DNA of 64,000 nt from Bacillus weihaiensis (GTDB lineage: Bacteria; Bacillota; Bacilli; Bacillales; Bacillaceae). Shown here one piece after another: positions 9,441 to 18,240 of the stretch; the stretch's first letter is position 1; each line of letters begins with the position of its first letter. A program made the position numbers and the translations under genes. The stretch covers positions 2,640,501-2,704,500 of the forward strand of contig NZ_CP016020.1 of the NCBI RefSeq assembly GCF_001889165.1, written 5' to 3'. The notes below the pieces were generated by a model. It ran no database searches and had not been told where the DNA came from. It saw nothing but the letters and a program-made list of their open reading frames with translations.

Positions 9441-10214
9441 TTACAACACGTGCATTCCACCGTCTACAATAATAACATCCCCTGTAATAAAATCAGATGC
9501 TTTAGCAGCCAAAAACAAAGCAACTCCCTTCAAATCTTGATCTGTACCGAAGCGTTTAAGTGGCGTTCGTTCCATAAAGTAATCTTGACCATGCTCCATT
9601 ATCGTTGCAGACATTTTTGTAGGAAAAAATCCAGGAGCAATTGCATTGACATTAATATTAAATTGTCCCCATTTCGCTGCTAAATCCTTTGTAAAAGTTA
9701 AAACTGCCCCCTTACTTGTGTTATAGCCGATTGTATCCATAAAGCGAGGGTCGGTTCCACCTAAACCAGCAATAGAGGCGATATTAATAATTTTGCCTTT
9801 CTTTTGTGAAATCATATGCTTACCAACTTCTTGGCTCATGAGGAAGGTCCCTGTTACATTGACATTCATTACTTTTTCCCATGCCTCAATTGGCATATCA
9901 ACAGCAGGTGCACCCCATGTTGCTCCGCTATTATTCACCAGAATGTCTATTTGTTCAAATGTGTCCACCGTTTTTTCCACAACCTTTTGTATCTCTTCTT
10001 TCTTTGTAATATCACATTTTAATCCTATTGCGTTAACCCCATTTTTCGAAAGTTTATTTGCGACCGCAATACAAGCTTCTTCATTTCTTGAACATAAAAC
10101 GATATTCGCACCTGCTTCTGCAAAGCCTTCTGCAATTTGTTCTCCTAAGCCTCTACCACCTCCCGTTATAATAGCTGTCTTTCCAGATAAATCAAATAGC
10201 GATTCAATTGACAC
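9441..10214 (-). CDS. Short-chain dehydrogenase/reductase in the fatty-acid cluster
   Basis: 257-aa classical SDR. The cofactor motif is TGGGRGLGEQIA near residue 18, with NNSGA near 92 and active-site YNTSKGA near 161, preceded by NIASIAG carrying the catalytic Ser. It resembles gluconate 5-dehydrogenase and 3-ketoacyl-ACP-reductase-like enzymes; the substrate is unknown. Its position between an acyl-CoA dehydrogenase and an acyl-CoA ligase suggests a 3-hydroxyacyl or branched acyl substrate (inference). AGGAGGGGA precedes the ATG. Confidence 0.85.
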   Translation of the reverse strand: MSIESLFDLSGKTAIITGGGRGLGEQIAEGFAEAGANIVLCSRNEEACIAVANKLSKNGVNAIGLKCDITKKEEIQKVVEKTVDTFEQIDILVNNSGATWGAPAVDMPIEAWEKVMNVNVTGTFLMSQEVGKHMISQKKGKIINIASIAGLGGTDPRFMDTIGYNTSKGAVLTFTKDLAAKWGQFNINVNAIAPGFFPTKMSATIMEHGQDYFMERTPLKRFGTDQDLKGVALFLAAKASDFITGDVIIVDGGMHVL

Positions 10215-10306
10215 CGTATTCCCCTCCTAAGCTTGTTCGATACTCTTGTTTTAAAGGTTGTTTGCGTATGATAGAGATACTAAAACTTTACTAATTGAGA
10301 GCCTAT

Positions 10307-11521
10307 TTATTTACATTTTTTCAGTTCTAACTTTGCCACTTGAGCACGGTGTACTTCGTCAGGTCCATCAGCTATTCTTAATGTTCTAGCATTTACCCAT
10401 TGTGCCGCTAAGGGGAAGTCTTCACTAACACCCGCACCTCCATATGCTTGAATCGCACGATCTAACACCTTCAATGCCATAGCTGGTGCAATTACCTTAA
10501 TCATCGCAATTTCGGCTTTAGCTTGTTTGTTCCCAACAGTATCCATCATATAGGCTGCTTTTAAAGTTAATAATCTCGCCTGTTCAATTTCAATTCTCGA
10601 ATCTGCAATCCACTGCTGAATAATTCCTTGCTCAGAGAGTAATGTCCCGAATGCACGCCTCTTTTGAACGCGCTTACATAATAGTTCAAGCGCACGTTCA
10701 GCTGCACCGATTAACCTCATACAGTGATGAATTCTTCCTGGTCCTAATCGTCCTTGAGCAATAGCAAAGCCCTTACCCTCACCTAAAATAATGTTTGTTG
10801 CAGGAACTCTTACAGAATCAAATGTTATTTCTGCATGACCATGTGGTGCATGATCATACCCGAATACCGGAAGCATCCGCTCAATTTTCACTCCATTCGT
10901 AGAAAGTGGTACTAGTATCATTGATTGTTGCTCATGCTTTGCAGCTTTTCCATCTGTTTTCCCCATAACGATGGCCATTTTACATCTTGGATCACCTGCC
11001 CCTGAGGACCACCACTTACGACCGTTGATGACATATTCGTCTCCATCTCTTTCAATACTAGTAGAAATATTCGTAGCATCTGATGAAGCTACATCCGGTT
11101 CCGTCATTGAAAAACATGAACGAATCTTACCTTCAAGTAATGGTATAAGCCACTCCTGTTTTTGTTGCTCTGTTCCATATCTTTCGAGTACCTCCATGTT
11201 ACCTGTATCTGGCGCATTACAATTAAAAACCTCAGGAGCTATTAAGGAACGTCCCATTATCTCACATAAAGGTGCGTACTCTACATTACTTAGACCAGCC
11301 CCGTATTCACTACTTGGTAAAAATAAATTCCACAAACCTTCTGCTCTTGCCTTTTGCTTTAGATCTTCTATAATTGGAGGCACTTTACTCCATCTCGTTT
11401 CCTGCTGATTTAGCTGCTCTTCGTATAAATGCTCGTTCGGATATATATATTCCTCCATAAAAGATTGTATTCTCTTTTGAAGATCAATAACCTTCTCTGA
11501 ATAAGAGAAATTCACTTTCAC
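10307..11521 (-). CDS. Acyl-CoA dehydrogenase (ACAD11-like)
   Basis: FAD acyl-CoA dehydrogenase of 404 aa. Motifs: [29 protein letters not shown], and [17 protein letters not shown]. In place of the usual EGT loop it has [15 protein letters not shown], as in the ACAD10/ACAD11 branch, so the catalytic Glu position needs alignment. An open frame extends upstream to an ATG at 11572, but that extension covers the TetR palindrome. The GTG at 11521 follows AGGAAGG at good spacing and is the more credible start. It is the first gene of the distal unit (ACAD-SDR-ligase-TetR). Confidence 0.88.
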   Translation of the reverse strand: MKVNFSYSEKVIDLQKRIQSFMEEYIYPNEHLYEEQLNQQETRWSKVPPIIEDLKQKARAEGLWNLFLPSSEYGAGLSNVEYAPLCEIMGRSLIAPEVFNCNAPDTGNMEVLERYGTEQQKQEWLIPLLEGKIRSCFSMTEPDVASSDATNISTSIERDGDEYVINGRKWWSSGAGDPRCKMAIVMGKTDGKAAKHEQQSMILVPLSTNGVKIERMLPVFGYDHAPHGHAEITFDSVRVPATNIILGEGKGFAIAQGRLGPGRIHHCMRLIGAAERALELLCKRVQKRRAFGTLLSEQGIIQQWIADSRIEIEQARLLTLKAAYMMDTVGNKQAKAEIAMIKVIAPAMALKVLDRAIQAYGGAGVSEDFPLAAQWVNARTLRIADGPDEVHRAQVAKLELKKCK

Positions 11522-11547
11522 ATCATTCCTTCCTCTTCCCCAATTCT

Positions 11548-11563
11548 TACTAACCGGTTGGTA
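11548..11563. promoter_or_regulatory. Palindromic TetR-family operator, site 2
   Basis: TACTAACCGGTTGGTA, identical to site 1 except one base. It lies 27 bases upstream of the GTG start at 11521. A plausible sigma-A promoter stands just before it on the minus strand (TTGAAT, 17 bases, TAAGAT), so a bound repressor would block initiation or early elongation. Confidence 0.72.
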
Positions 11564-11917
11564 TGTTTCCATCTTAATACGTTTTAATCATGTATTCAAC
11601 TATTATTTTATTTTTCAAATAATAAGAACAATTAGGAGTAAAAGCTGATGTTAATAAAATAGGGAAAGGTAACAATAAATAAGTCTTAAGACCAAAAAAC
11701 CTTTTCATCTGAAAAGATCTTTTCCACCCTTCTATAGCTATCAAATTACAAGTTCGAAATATAACCAATATTTTCATGAAAGTGTCTAGTAAGGTAAGTT
11801 TGTTAATTAATTTTTTTAGAGCTCAAGCAGGAATTTAAATCGCAAAAAAAGCAACTCTACCCTGTTCAACGAGAAAATCATTTAGCCCTTAAACTATTCA
11901 AAAGCATCACATAAAAA
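11564..11917. other. Intergenic region upstream of the fatty-acid cluster
   Basis: About 350 bases holding the presumed promoter of the ACAD-SDR-ligase-TetR unit next to the operator. The rest is A+T-rich with no ribosome site or family-like reading frame. I see nothing else in it. Confidence 0.5.
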
Positions 11918-11938
11918 AAAGAGGCAAGTGCCCCTTTA
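11918..11938 (-). terminator. Terminator of the small basic protein gene
   Basis: AAAGAGGCA / TGCCCCTTT hairpin overlapping the stop codon, followed on the minus strand by eight T residues. Confidence 0.75.
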
Positions 11939-12118
11939 TCCTTTGAATTCACCATTATTTTTTGATGCTTTTTCTTTTTTTGCCTTATCTTTATGAACGT
12001 TATTAGCAGCAGCACTTCCAAATTCATGACTGAACTCAGAATCGATTACACTTGAATCAAAGCCTTTTTTATTCTTTTGCTGTGGGTCATTTTTCTTCGT
12101 TCGCTTCGCCAATTTCAC
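11936..12118 (-). CDS. Small hydrophilic protein, possibly spore-associated
   Basis: 60 aa, very rich in Lys, Asn and Asp, with no membrane segment. GTG start after AAGAGGAG. A central DSEFSHEFGSAAANNV stretch faintly recalls the EFGTEFASET repeats of gamma-type small acid-soluble spore proteins, but I cannot assign it. It has its own terminator and stands alone between the fatty-acid cluster and pbpH. A real gene is likely because ribosome site, length and terminator fit together. The function is unknown. Confidence 0.6.
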   Translation of the reverse strand: MKLAKRTKKNDPQQKNKKGFDSSVIDSEFSHEFGSAAANNVHKDKAKKEKASKNNGEFKG

Positions 12119-12245
12119 TTCACTCCTCTTTTGTTTTTCTCTTATAGGTTTACTTCAAAGAAAGGGTTTTATGTAAGTAAAACTTGCTAATTGCCAACCC
12201 CTGCTATGAATAAGGTAATCAAGTTCTGACAAGGTATAAGAGCAC

Positions 12246-12274
12246 AAAAAAAAGAAGAGTGTATTTACTCTTCT
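12246..12274 (-). terminator. Terminator of pbpH
   Basis: AGAAGAGT / ACTCTTCT hairpin with a 6-base loop that contains the pbpH stop codon. Eight T residues follow on the minus strand. Confidence 0.85.
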
Positions 12275-14358
12275 CCTTCTTCCTGTTCTTCAAGGGCAAT
12301 ATCAGTTGATGTGAGATACTTCTTCTGAAGCTCGACGTAGGCGTCAACAACCTTTGAAGCAATCTGTAAGTTAATATGATTCTTATCATTTGTTGTCCAA
12401 GGAACAACCACACTAAACGCGATTTCTGGGTTATCTGAAGGATAATAACCTACAAAATTCAAGTTATTGGTTTCTTTTCCCCAATATTCTCGTTTAGGTC
12501 CATAATAGAGTGTTTGAGATGTTCCTGTTTTACCTGCAACTTCTTTGCGAGCGATATATGCTCTAGCTGTTCCAGAAGTGACAACACGTTCAAATCCGTA
12601 TTGAACCTGTTCAATTTGTTCTTCTGTATTGTTTATTTTATTTAACACTGTGGGTGCTTTGTCAACAACAATTGGACCTAGCTCTTGCTCTTCAATAGGT
12701 TCATGGATACTAGTTACAATTCTTGGTTGGACGCGAGAACCTCCATTAGCAATCGTGGATACATATTGAGCTAATTGAAGCGGAGTATATGTGTCAAATT
12801 GACCAATTGCAATATCTAGAAGTTTACCTGGGTTATCAGGATCACTAATTAAACCACCAGATTCTTGAGGTAAGTCAATACCTGTTGGGACTCCAAGTCC
12901 AAACTGAGCAAAATAGTTTCGTAAAGATTGAAAATCCTCCTGTGAAGCATTAAATGACCCATTCTTGACATAGTTAATATCAGCTATTCTCATTGCCACA
13001 TAGAACATATAAACGTTAGAGGATTGCTCTAGTGCCTTTACATCTGTAACTGTCCCCATTGTTTTCCAAGATTTTTTAGGCTGTGTTCCTTTAAAATAGA
13101 GCGGTGCATCGTAGAAGCGTTGATCCAATGGCATTCCATCCTGATAGCCAGCTAATACAGTAGCACCCTTTACAGTCGATCCTGCTTCATATTGAGTGGC
13201 AAACGATCCATATGCAAAATCTAACATAGGACCCTTTGGATCTTTAGAATTAATCTGCTTCCCAACCATAGACAATACATCACCTTGGTAAGGGTCCATC
13301 ATCACCACAAAAGCCCGGTCCATTAAGAAATTATAGCCACTTGCCTTTCGAAGTTCCTCTTCCACTATTTTCTCTACTTCCATTTGAAGCTCCATATCAA
13401 ATGAGAGCTTTAGATCATAGCCTCTTTGTCCTTCATCTATTACTTTCTCTGACACAATATTTCCACTTTTATCTGAAATATATTCGACTTTTGCTTTCCG
13501 AGGATTTAAATAATCTTCATATTGATACTCTAAATAACTTTTTCCCACACGTTCGTTTCTAGCATAATTCCGTGCTTTATAATACTCCTCACGTGATTGA
13601 AGAATCCCTTGTTCAGGAGAGGTCACTCCACCAAAAATAGTTGTTAAAGAGTCATAAGGATACTCTCTATCCCAATCGGTAATCGTATCGACACCTGGTA
13701 ATTGCTCAAGGTTTTCAGAAACACTTGAAAATTCTTCTTCTGTTAAGTTAAGAGATTTAACAACCTGTGGTTCATATTGATAACCTGATGAAAATCGAGT
13801 ATAAATATAGGCTAATTTTTTTTCAGATTTATCATTCATAATTCGTTCAATTTCACGATCAGGAACACGTTCAACCTGTAAAGGGTATGTGACAGATGGC
13901 TTCTCTGTTAATTCCTTTTTTGACAATAAAGCTTTCGCCTCATCGGGATTTGATGCTAACCAGTAATCTCGAATATCTCGTTCTTTTAGTTCTTCATCAA
14001 GGTATTCTTCTTCATAATCGATAAATTCTGCTAGTTTTTTTGCTGTTTCTATTTTATCTTCTGTTTTAGTTGTTTTATCCACTGTATACGTAATCGCAGG
14101 GACACGCTTATTATCAACAACTACTCGATCATATCGATCGTACATCTTACCACGCGGTGCTGGTAATTGTGCATAATCTGATTCAGTTCTAGCCACTTCT
14201 TTTGAAAATTCTTCACCTTGAACTATTTGCACAACGCCTAGTCGAACAACTAAAGCAACAAACAAGAGAAATACGACAAAAAAGAATACATTAATACGGA
14301 CGTAACGTGCTTTTCGTAATTTCCGTTGTTCTGAAGCATTTGTATTTTGGTCTGTCAA
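12265..14358 (-). CDS. pbpH: Class B penicillin-binding protein (PbpH/PbpA type transpeptidase)
   Basis: Membrane-anchored DD-transpeptidase of the cell-wall elongation machinery, 697 aa, close to the ~700 aa of B. subtilis PbpH and PbpA. A single N-terminal membrane helix lies at residues ~25-47, followed by a dimerisation domain with PRGKMYDRYDR near 54. The transpeptidase domain has the active-site Ser in AGSTVKGATV, EQSSNVYM (SxN), and KTGTSQTLYYGPK (KTG). The C-terminus is acidic (LEEQEEGEE). The symbol rests on synteny: in B. subtilis pbpH lies between ykwC/ykwD and kinA, and here it lies next to ykwC with kinA beyond. PbpA cannot be excluded by sequence alone. Confidence 0.88.
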   Translation of the reverse strand: MTDQNTNASEQRKLRKARYVRINVFFFVVFLLFVALVVRLGVVQIVQGEEFSKEVARTESDYAQLPAPRGKMYDRYDRVVVDNKRVPAITYTVDKTTKTEDKIETAKKLAEFIDYEEEYLDEELKERDIRDYWLASNPDEAKALLSKKELTEKPSVTYPLQVERVPDREIERIMNDKSEKKLAYIYTRFSSGYQYEPQVVKSLNLTEEEFSSVSENLEQLPGVDTITDWDREYPYDSLTTIFGGVTSPEQGILQSREEYYKARNYARNERVGKSYLEYQYEDYLNPRKAKVEYISDKSGNIVSEKVIDEGQRGYDLKLSFDMELQMEVEKIVEEELRKASGYNFLMDRAFVVMMDPYQGDVLSMVGKQINSKDPKGPMLDFAYGSFATQYEAGSTVKGATVLAGYQDGMPLDQRFYDAPLYFKGTQPKKSWKTMGTVTDVKALEQSSNVYMFYVAMRIADINYVKNGSFNASQEDFQSLRNYFAQFGLGVPTGIDLPQESGGLISDPDNPGKLLDIAIGQFDTYTPLQLAQYVSTIANGGSRVQPRIVTSIHEPIEEQELGPIVVDKAPTVLNKINNTEEQIEQVQYGFERVVTSGTARAYIARKEVAGKTGTSQTLYYGPKREYWGKETNNLNFVGYYPSDNPEIAFSVVVPWTTNDKNHINLQIASKVVDAYVELQKKYLTSTDIALEEQEEGEE

Positions 14359-14705
14359 AATGTGTCCTCCTTTATTTTTTATCTGTATATAATAATTTAA
14401 TATTTAGTAAATAGGTATATGTGAATAGATTGTTGCTTTCCTAAGTAAAACACAAATGATCGATTCCATTTAACTAGCAACAACATTAAAGAAAAGAGCC
14501 TAATAAATAGTTTACTCTTTATTTTACCATTAACACTTCTTTAGAAATAGAATTCTTTATGAAAAGTATGTGAAATAAAAATTCAAGCTTTTTTTCTTAC
14601 TCTTCACTCCCGATGAATTCAATTTCCTCAGTTCTTATAGACCAAATAGGGCGACTATTTGATTCCCTCAAAATAGTCACCCTTTTATATAGACGTATTT
14701 ACTTT
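14359..14705. other. Intergenic region upstream of pbpH with a stem-loop
   Basis: About 350 A+T-rich bases holding the pbpH promoter region. At 14649-14682 there is a near-perfect inverted repeat, GGGCGACTATTT / AAATAGTCACCC, likely the transcription terminator of the upstream GNAT gene. Its T-run is better on the plus strand. Nothing else is recognised. Confidence 0.55.
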
Positions 14706-15182
14706 TTAGAAGGTTTCACATTTCGACACTTTCTTTTTTAAGACAATCATATCAACACACTGTATTCCATCTTCAAAGATAGGAATTGAGTAATTCTCCC
14801 TAAAGTAGTTCTTGCGAATAGAATCTAGTCTAAATCCACTTTTTTGATAAAGAGCAAGTTGATTTAGACTTGAGTTTCCTGTTCCAATTGAAATACATTC
14901 TTTGTTCATATTCCTAGCATATTCTTCGGCTCGTGTAAGAAGCTTTTTAGCTATCTTCTTCCCTCTATGAGCTGCTGTAACGGCAAGATTCACTATTTCT
15001 ACTTCACTATCACTGGTTTCAATGATTACAATGACGCCAATAATATTGGATCTTTCTTTCGCTACAAAACATATACCTTCTTTTAAGTACTTTTTTATTT
15101 GTTCACTTGATGGATCTGCTTCTAATAAAAGCTTCTCAGGAACAGGATCTTGATCCGTTAACCTTCTAATTACGATCTCCAT
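14706..15182 (-). CDS. GNAT-family N-acetyltransferase
   Basis: 158-aa acetyl-CoA-dependent acetyltransferase. The N-terminal strands IVIRRLTDQD and FVAKERSNIIGVI lead to the acetyl-CoA motif AAHRGKKIAKKLLTRAEEYA near residue 90 and the C-terminal LALYQKSGF segment near 110, both typical of GNAT proteins. Its start overlaps the 3' end of ykwC by 13 bases, so the two are probably translationally coupled. The ribosome site is weak. Substrate unknown. It could correspond to B. subtilis ykwB, which also lies in this neighbourhood, but I cannot confirm that. Confidence 0.82.
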   Translation of the reverse strand: MEIVIRRLTDQDPVPEKLLLEADPSSEQIKKYLKEGICFVAKERSNIIGVIVIIETSDSEVEIVNLAVTAAHRGKKIAKKLLTRAEEYARNMNKECISIGTGNSSLNQLALYQKSGFRLDSIRKNYFRENYSIPIFEDGIQCVDMIVLKKKVSKCETF

Positions 15183-16036
15183 AGCTTAACTAAGGCTTGT
15201 GTGCCCTTATCTTCATCCCCTTGATTCGCTAATTTTTCATATAGAGAATACGCTAGCTGTAATCCTGGAACTTCTATTGCCATATCCTTTGTTTCCTCCA
15301 AAGCAATTCCCATATCTTTTATAAAGTGTTTTATATAAAACCCTGGCTCGTAATCTTCTTTTAACATTCTCGGTGCCAAATTACTCAATGACCAACTACC
15401 TGCGGCACCTGTAGAAATACTTTTAAGCACCGTCTCAGGGTTCAATCCTGATTTTTCAGCATAGGCAATGGCTTCACATACGCCAACCATCCCAGAAGCA
15501 ATTGCAATCTGATTGCACATTTTTGTGTGCTGACCTGAGCCTGCCTGCCCTTGATACACAATGTTTTGTCCCATAGCTTGAAATATCGGTAAGCAATGCT
15601 CATATGCGTCTTGGTCTCCACCTACCATAATAGCAAGTCGAGCCTCACGTGCACCTATGTCTCCACCTGAAACAGGGGCATCTAATGCAGAAATGCTTTT
15701 CTCCTTTGCCACATCATATATTTTTTTGGCTAAAGAAGGCTGCGAAGTGGTCATATCAATCAGATAGGCTCCTAATTTAGCCGATTGTACTATACCATTT
15801 TCACCTAAATAAACTTCCTCAACATCCTTTGGATAGCCGATAATTGTGATGATGATGTCACTTTCTTCTGAAATCTCCTTGATGGAATCCTTCCAAGTTG
15901 CACCTAATTCAAGAAGCTCTTTTGCTTTTTGTTTTGTTCTAGTATATACATTGATTGGGTACCCAGCCTTCATAATATTCGTTGCCATACTTTTTCCCAT
16001 TACCCCAAGTCCAATAAAGCCTATGGTTTGTTTCAT
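15170..16036 (-). CDS. ykwC: 3-hydroxyisobutyrate-dehydrogenase-like oxidoreductase YkwC
   Basis: Soluble NAD(P)-dependent beta-hydroxyacid dehydrogenase, 288 aa. The N-terminal Rossmann motif is GFIGLGVMGKSMA. The substrate-binding signature is DAPVSGGDIGA near 122, with SGQHTKMCNQIA near 168 supplying the catalytic Lys. The C-terminal helical domain includes TGAAGSWSLSNLAPRML. Length and these segments match my recollection of B. subtilis YkwC very closely. The physiological substrate is not established. It overlaps the GNAT gene. A likely chemoreceptor gene (mcpC) next to ykwC in B. subtilis is absent here. Confidence 0.9.
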   Translation of the reverse strand: MKQTIGFIGLGVMGKSMATNIMKAGYPINVYTRTKQKAKELLELGATWKDSIKEISEESDIIITIIGYPKDVEEVYLGENGIVQSAKLGAYLIDMTTSQPSLAKKIYDVAKEKSISALDAPVSGGDIGAREARLAIMVGGDQDAYEHCLPIFQAMGQNIVYQGQAGSGQHTKMCNQIAIASGMVGVCEAIAYAEKSGLNPETVLKSISTGAAGSWSLSNLAPRMLKEDYEPGFYIKHFIKDMGIALEETKDMAIEVPGLQLAYSLYEKLANQGDEDKGTQALVKLWRS

Positions 16037-16117
16037 ATCTATTTCCCCTCTCTAAAACGCAATATGTATCTCTTATTATATAGCTAAGAATCTTTTTTAA
16101 TTGTGTAATTGATTCTT

Positions 16118-16618
16118 CTATAAATACTTTCTTCTAGTTGCTTGATATTCCTTCTTTATAAATAGATAAAATAAAATGTAAAGTGATTGACTATATAAAT
16201 AGACAGGAAATGAATACTTTATTTCATAGCCTTTACTATAATCAAATATACCAACTAACATGGCAATCCACTCATAGAAAACGGAGAAGACAGACCACAA
16301 AAGGATATATAGTATGATGAAAAGGCCTCTAATTCTAAAATGTTCATAGGCATATAAAAAGAAATAACCGGAAAACCCATACATACTATAATAAGCAATA
16401 TCGACTAATTCTACATTCGATGTGTCATTAACATCATAAAGTTCGAAAGGCTTTGTTGCAATTAGATGGTCCGCACTTAGACCAATACTTATACTGAAAA
16501 CAAAATTTAATACAAATATGGGAAAAGGGAATTTCCTTGGTAATACCTTGTATAAATACATAGAAATTGCCACAGTGATTAGAATATACACCTCATTTAC
16601 ATATCCAGGCATCGTCAA
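16118..16618 (-). CDS. Multi-pass membrane protein, possibly CBO0543-like (second of pair)
   Basis: 166 aa with about five hydrophobic helices and a conserved-looking YEWIAMLVGIFDYSKG segment. The general pattern (Glu-Trp after a hydrophobic helix, then a Tyr-rich loop) recalls the CBO0543 family of Bacillus membrane proteins, but that is tentative. The TTG start at 16618 overlaps the stop of the upstream gene (TTGA), so translation is coupled; an ATG at 16612 is the alternative. Function unknown. Confidence 0.7.
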   Translation of the reverse strand: MTMPGYVNEVYILITVAISMYLYKVLPRKFPFPIFVLNFVFSISIGLSADHLIATKPFELYDVNDTSNVELVDIAYYSMYGFSGYFFLYAYEHFRIRGLFIILYILLWSVFSVFYEWIAMLVGIFDYSKGYEIKYSFPVYLYSQSLYILFYLFIKKEYQATRRKYL

Positions 16619-17088
16619 GGAATGTCCACTTCCTGTCTTAACAAGCTTCTAAAGTACTTGAATGAGATTAAACCAACAATAAGCAATAAAGTTGTTTGGA
16701 AAAATGCGAGATAAAGATGGTCCACATAAAACCTCATGATGTGAAATACACCGCATAGCTCTTCTATTAAATAGACGATTACTAATTGAACAAGGAATAT
16801 AATTACTTTATTCCTTTTCTTCTTCGCTCCAATAAGTAAATTTAAGAAACACATTGTTAATAATGGAACAAGAATAGTTCTTTGTAGAATAATGATTGCT
16901 TTAGCTGTTGCTGTATCATACGGTTCTATCCATTTTAGATTCGCTTGTAAAAAAGAACAGAATAGTTGATTCACTATGACTGTTGTACATATGAGGAAAA
17001 TAATTTCTAGTAAATGGATATTCTTCTTAATTAAGAGTAAACATAATATAATAATCCATATAAAGGTTATTGCTAAAATAATCGCCAT
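16615..17088 (-). CDS. Multi-pass membrane protein (first of pair)
   Basis: 157 aa with about five predicted hydrophobic helices. It is short and Ile/Leu-rich, with few charged residues except a KKKRNK loop near 92. It overlaps the downstream 166-aa membrane protein by four bases; the two have similar size and topology and may be paralogues or partners. No enzyme motif. Function unknown. Confidence 0.7.
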   Translation of the reverse strand: MAIILAITFIWIIILCLLLIKKNIHLLEIIFLICTTVIVNQLFCSFLQANLKWIEPYDTATAKAIIILQRTILVPLLTMCFLNLLIGAKKKRNKVIIFLVQLVIVYLIEELCGVFHIMRFYVDHLYLAFFQTTLLLIVGLISFKYFRSLLRQEVDIP

Positions 17089-17187
17089 TTCAATCTCACC
17101 TATATTTTTTTCTTATTTTACCAACATTTTTGGAAAATTATACAAGAGGTAGAAATCAGATGAGCAAGCCCTTCCTAGTCATAAAAA

Positions 17188-17214
17188 AAGAAACGAACGC
17201 TTGGTTCATTTCTT
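17188..17214 (-). terminator. Terminator of the SDR gene
   Basis: AAGAAACGAAC / GGTTCATTTCTT imperfect stem with loop GCTT, followed on the minus strand by a T-run, just after the SDR stop. Confidence 0.7.
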
Positions 17215-17222
17215 GTCAATAG

Positions 17223-18011
17223 TTATATTGATTTTACCATTCCACCATCTACTAAGAAGGTTTGACCTGTCATATAGGAATTTAGATCTGATAATAAAAA
17301 GCAAACATAGTTAGCAAATTCCTTAGGTTCACCATAGCGGCCAAGTGGGATATTTTTTTTCATTTTCTCCTCAATTTGTTCTTTCGTTACCCCTTCCTTC
17401 CTAGCTGTCACTTCATCTAAGAAAGCAACGCGATCTGTTGCAATTCGACCTGGAGCCACTGTATTAATTAATATATTGGATGTAGCAAATTCAGTTGCCA
17501 ACGTCTTAGTTAGACCGATTATTCCAGTTCTAAAAGTATTTGAGAGGATTAATCCCGGAATTGGTTCTTTCACAGAAGAAGAGGCTATATTTACAATTTT
17601 ACCTCCACCATTTTCCTTCATTTTTGGTAATACCTCACGGATGACTCTTATGTAACTTAAAAGATTTAACTCAAATGCATGCTGCCAATCTTCATCTGTC
17701 ATATCTTCAAAAGTTCCTGCAGGAGGACCGCCAGCATTATTGACCAATAATTCTATTGAGCCTAATTCTTCTATTGTATTACGTACGAGCTCTTCAATCT
17801 CATGCTTTTTCTTTAGATCACATACCTGATATTTCACTTTACCAGCTGTCAAAGCCTCAAGTTCAACCTTAACTTCTTGTAATTTCACTTGATCTCGGCT
17901 AGTTATCATCACATTTACACCTTGTGCAACTAATTGTTTTGCAATAGCCTTTCCTAGCCCTTGACTTGAAGCAATTACGAGAGCATTTTTTCCTTTTAAT
18001 CCACTATTCAC
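17223..18011 (-). CDS. Short-chain dehydrogenase/reductase
   Basis: 262-aa SDR of unknown substrate. It has ASSQGLGKAIA (a variant of TGxxxGIG) near residue 15 and NNAGGPP near 91. NIASSS carries the catalytic Ser. The usual Tyr-x-x-x-Lys position reads LSNTFRTGIIG, so the catalytic Tyr/Lys pair is not in its normal form; this places it with the divergent FabG-like SDRs. The C-terminal FLVDGG motif is intact. An upstream in-frame start at 18107 exists, but the GTG at 18011 follows AAGGGGTGG. It is a single gene with its own terminator. Confidence 0.82.
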   Translation of the reverse strand: MNSGLKGKNALVIASSQGLGKAIAKQLVAQGVNVMITSRDQVKLQEVKVELEALTAGKVKYQVCDLKKKHEIEELVRNTIEELGSIELLVNNAGGPPAGTFEDMTDEDWQHAFELNLLSYIRVIREVLPKMKENGGGKIVNIASSSVKEPIPGLILSNTFRTGIIGLTKTLATEFATSNILINTVAPGRIATDRVAFLDEVTARKEGVTKEQIEEKMKKNIPLGRYGEPKEFANYVCFLLSDLNSYMTGQTFLVDGGMVKSI

Positions 18012-18240
18012 ACGTATCCACCCCTTACTAAGATTCACCCTTATTTTACCATGACAGGTGCAATCCATGACATGAAAACGTATCAATATATAGAACAAGC
18101 CTATCACTTTTAATGCAGAGCTTCTTATAGTAATTACAAACGCTTCTAATACTCACCCTATACACAGATAACTTGAGCTTGAAGGCCTTAGGTAAGGTAC
18201 AAAAATGAAGGCAAAGTGTATTATTCTCACTGAGGAAGAA

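Noticed and set aside
11574-11777. 67-codon minus-strand frame upstream of the ACAD gene
   Set aside because: Lies in the promoter/operator region, no ribosome site, biased composition.
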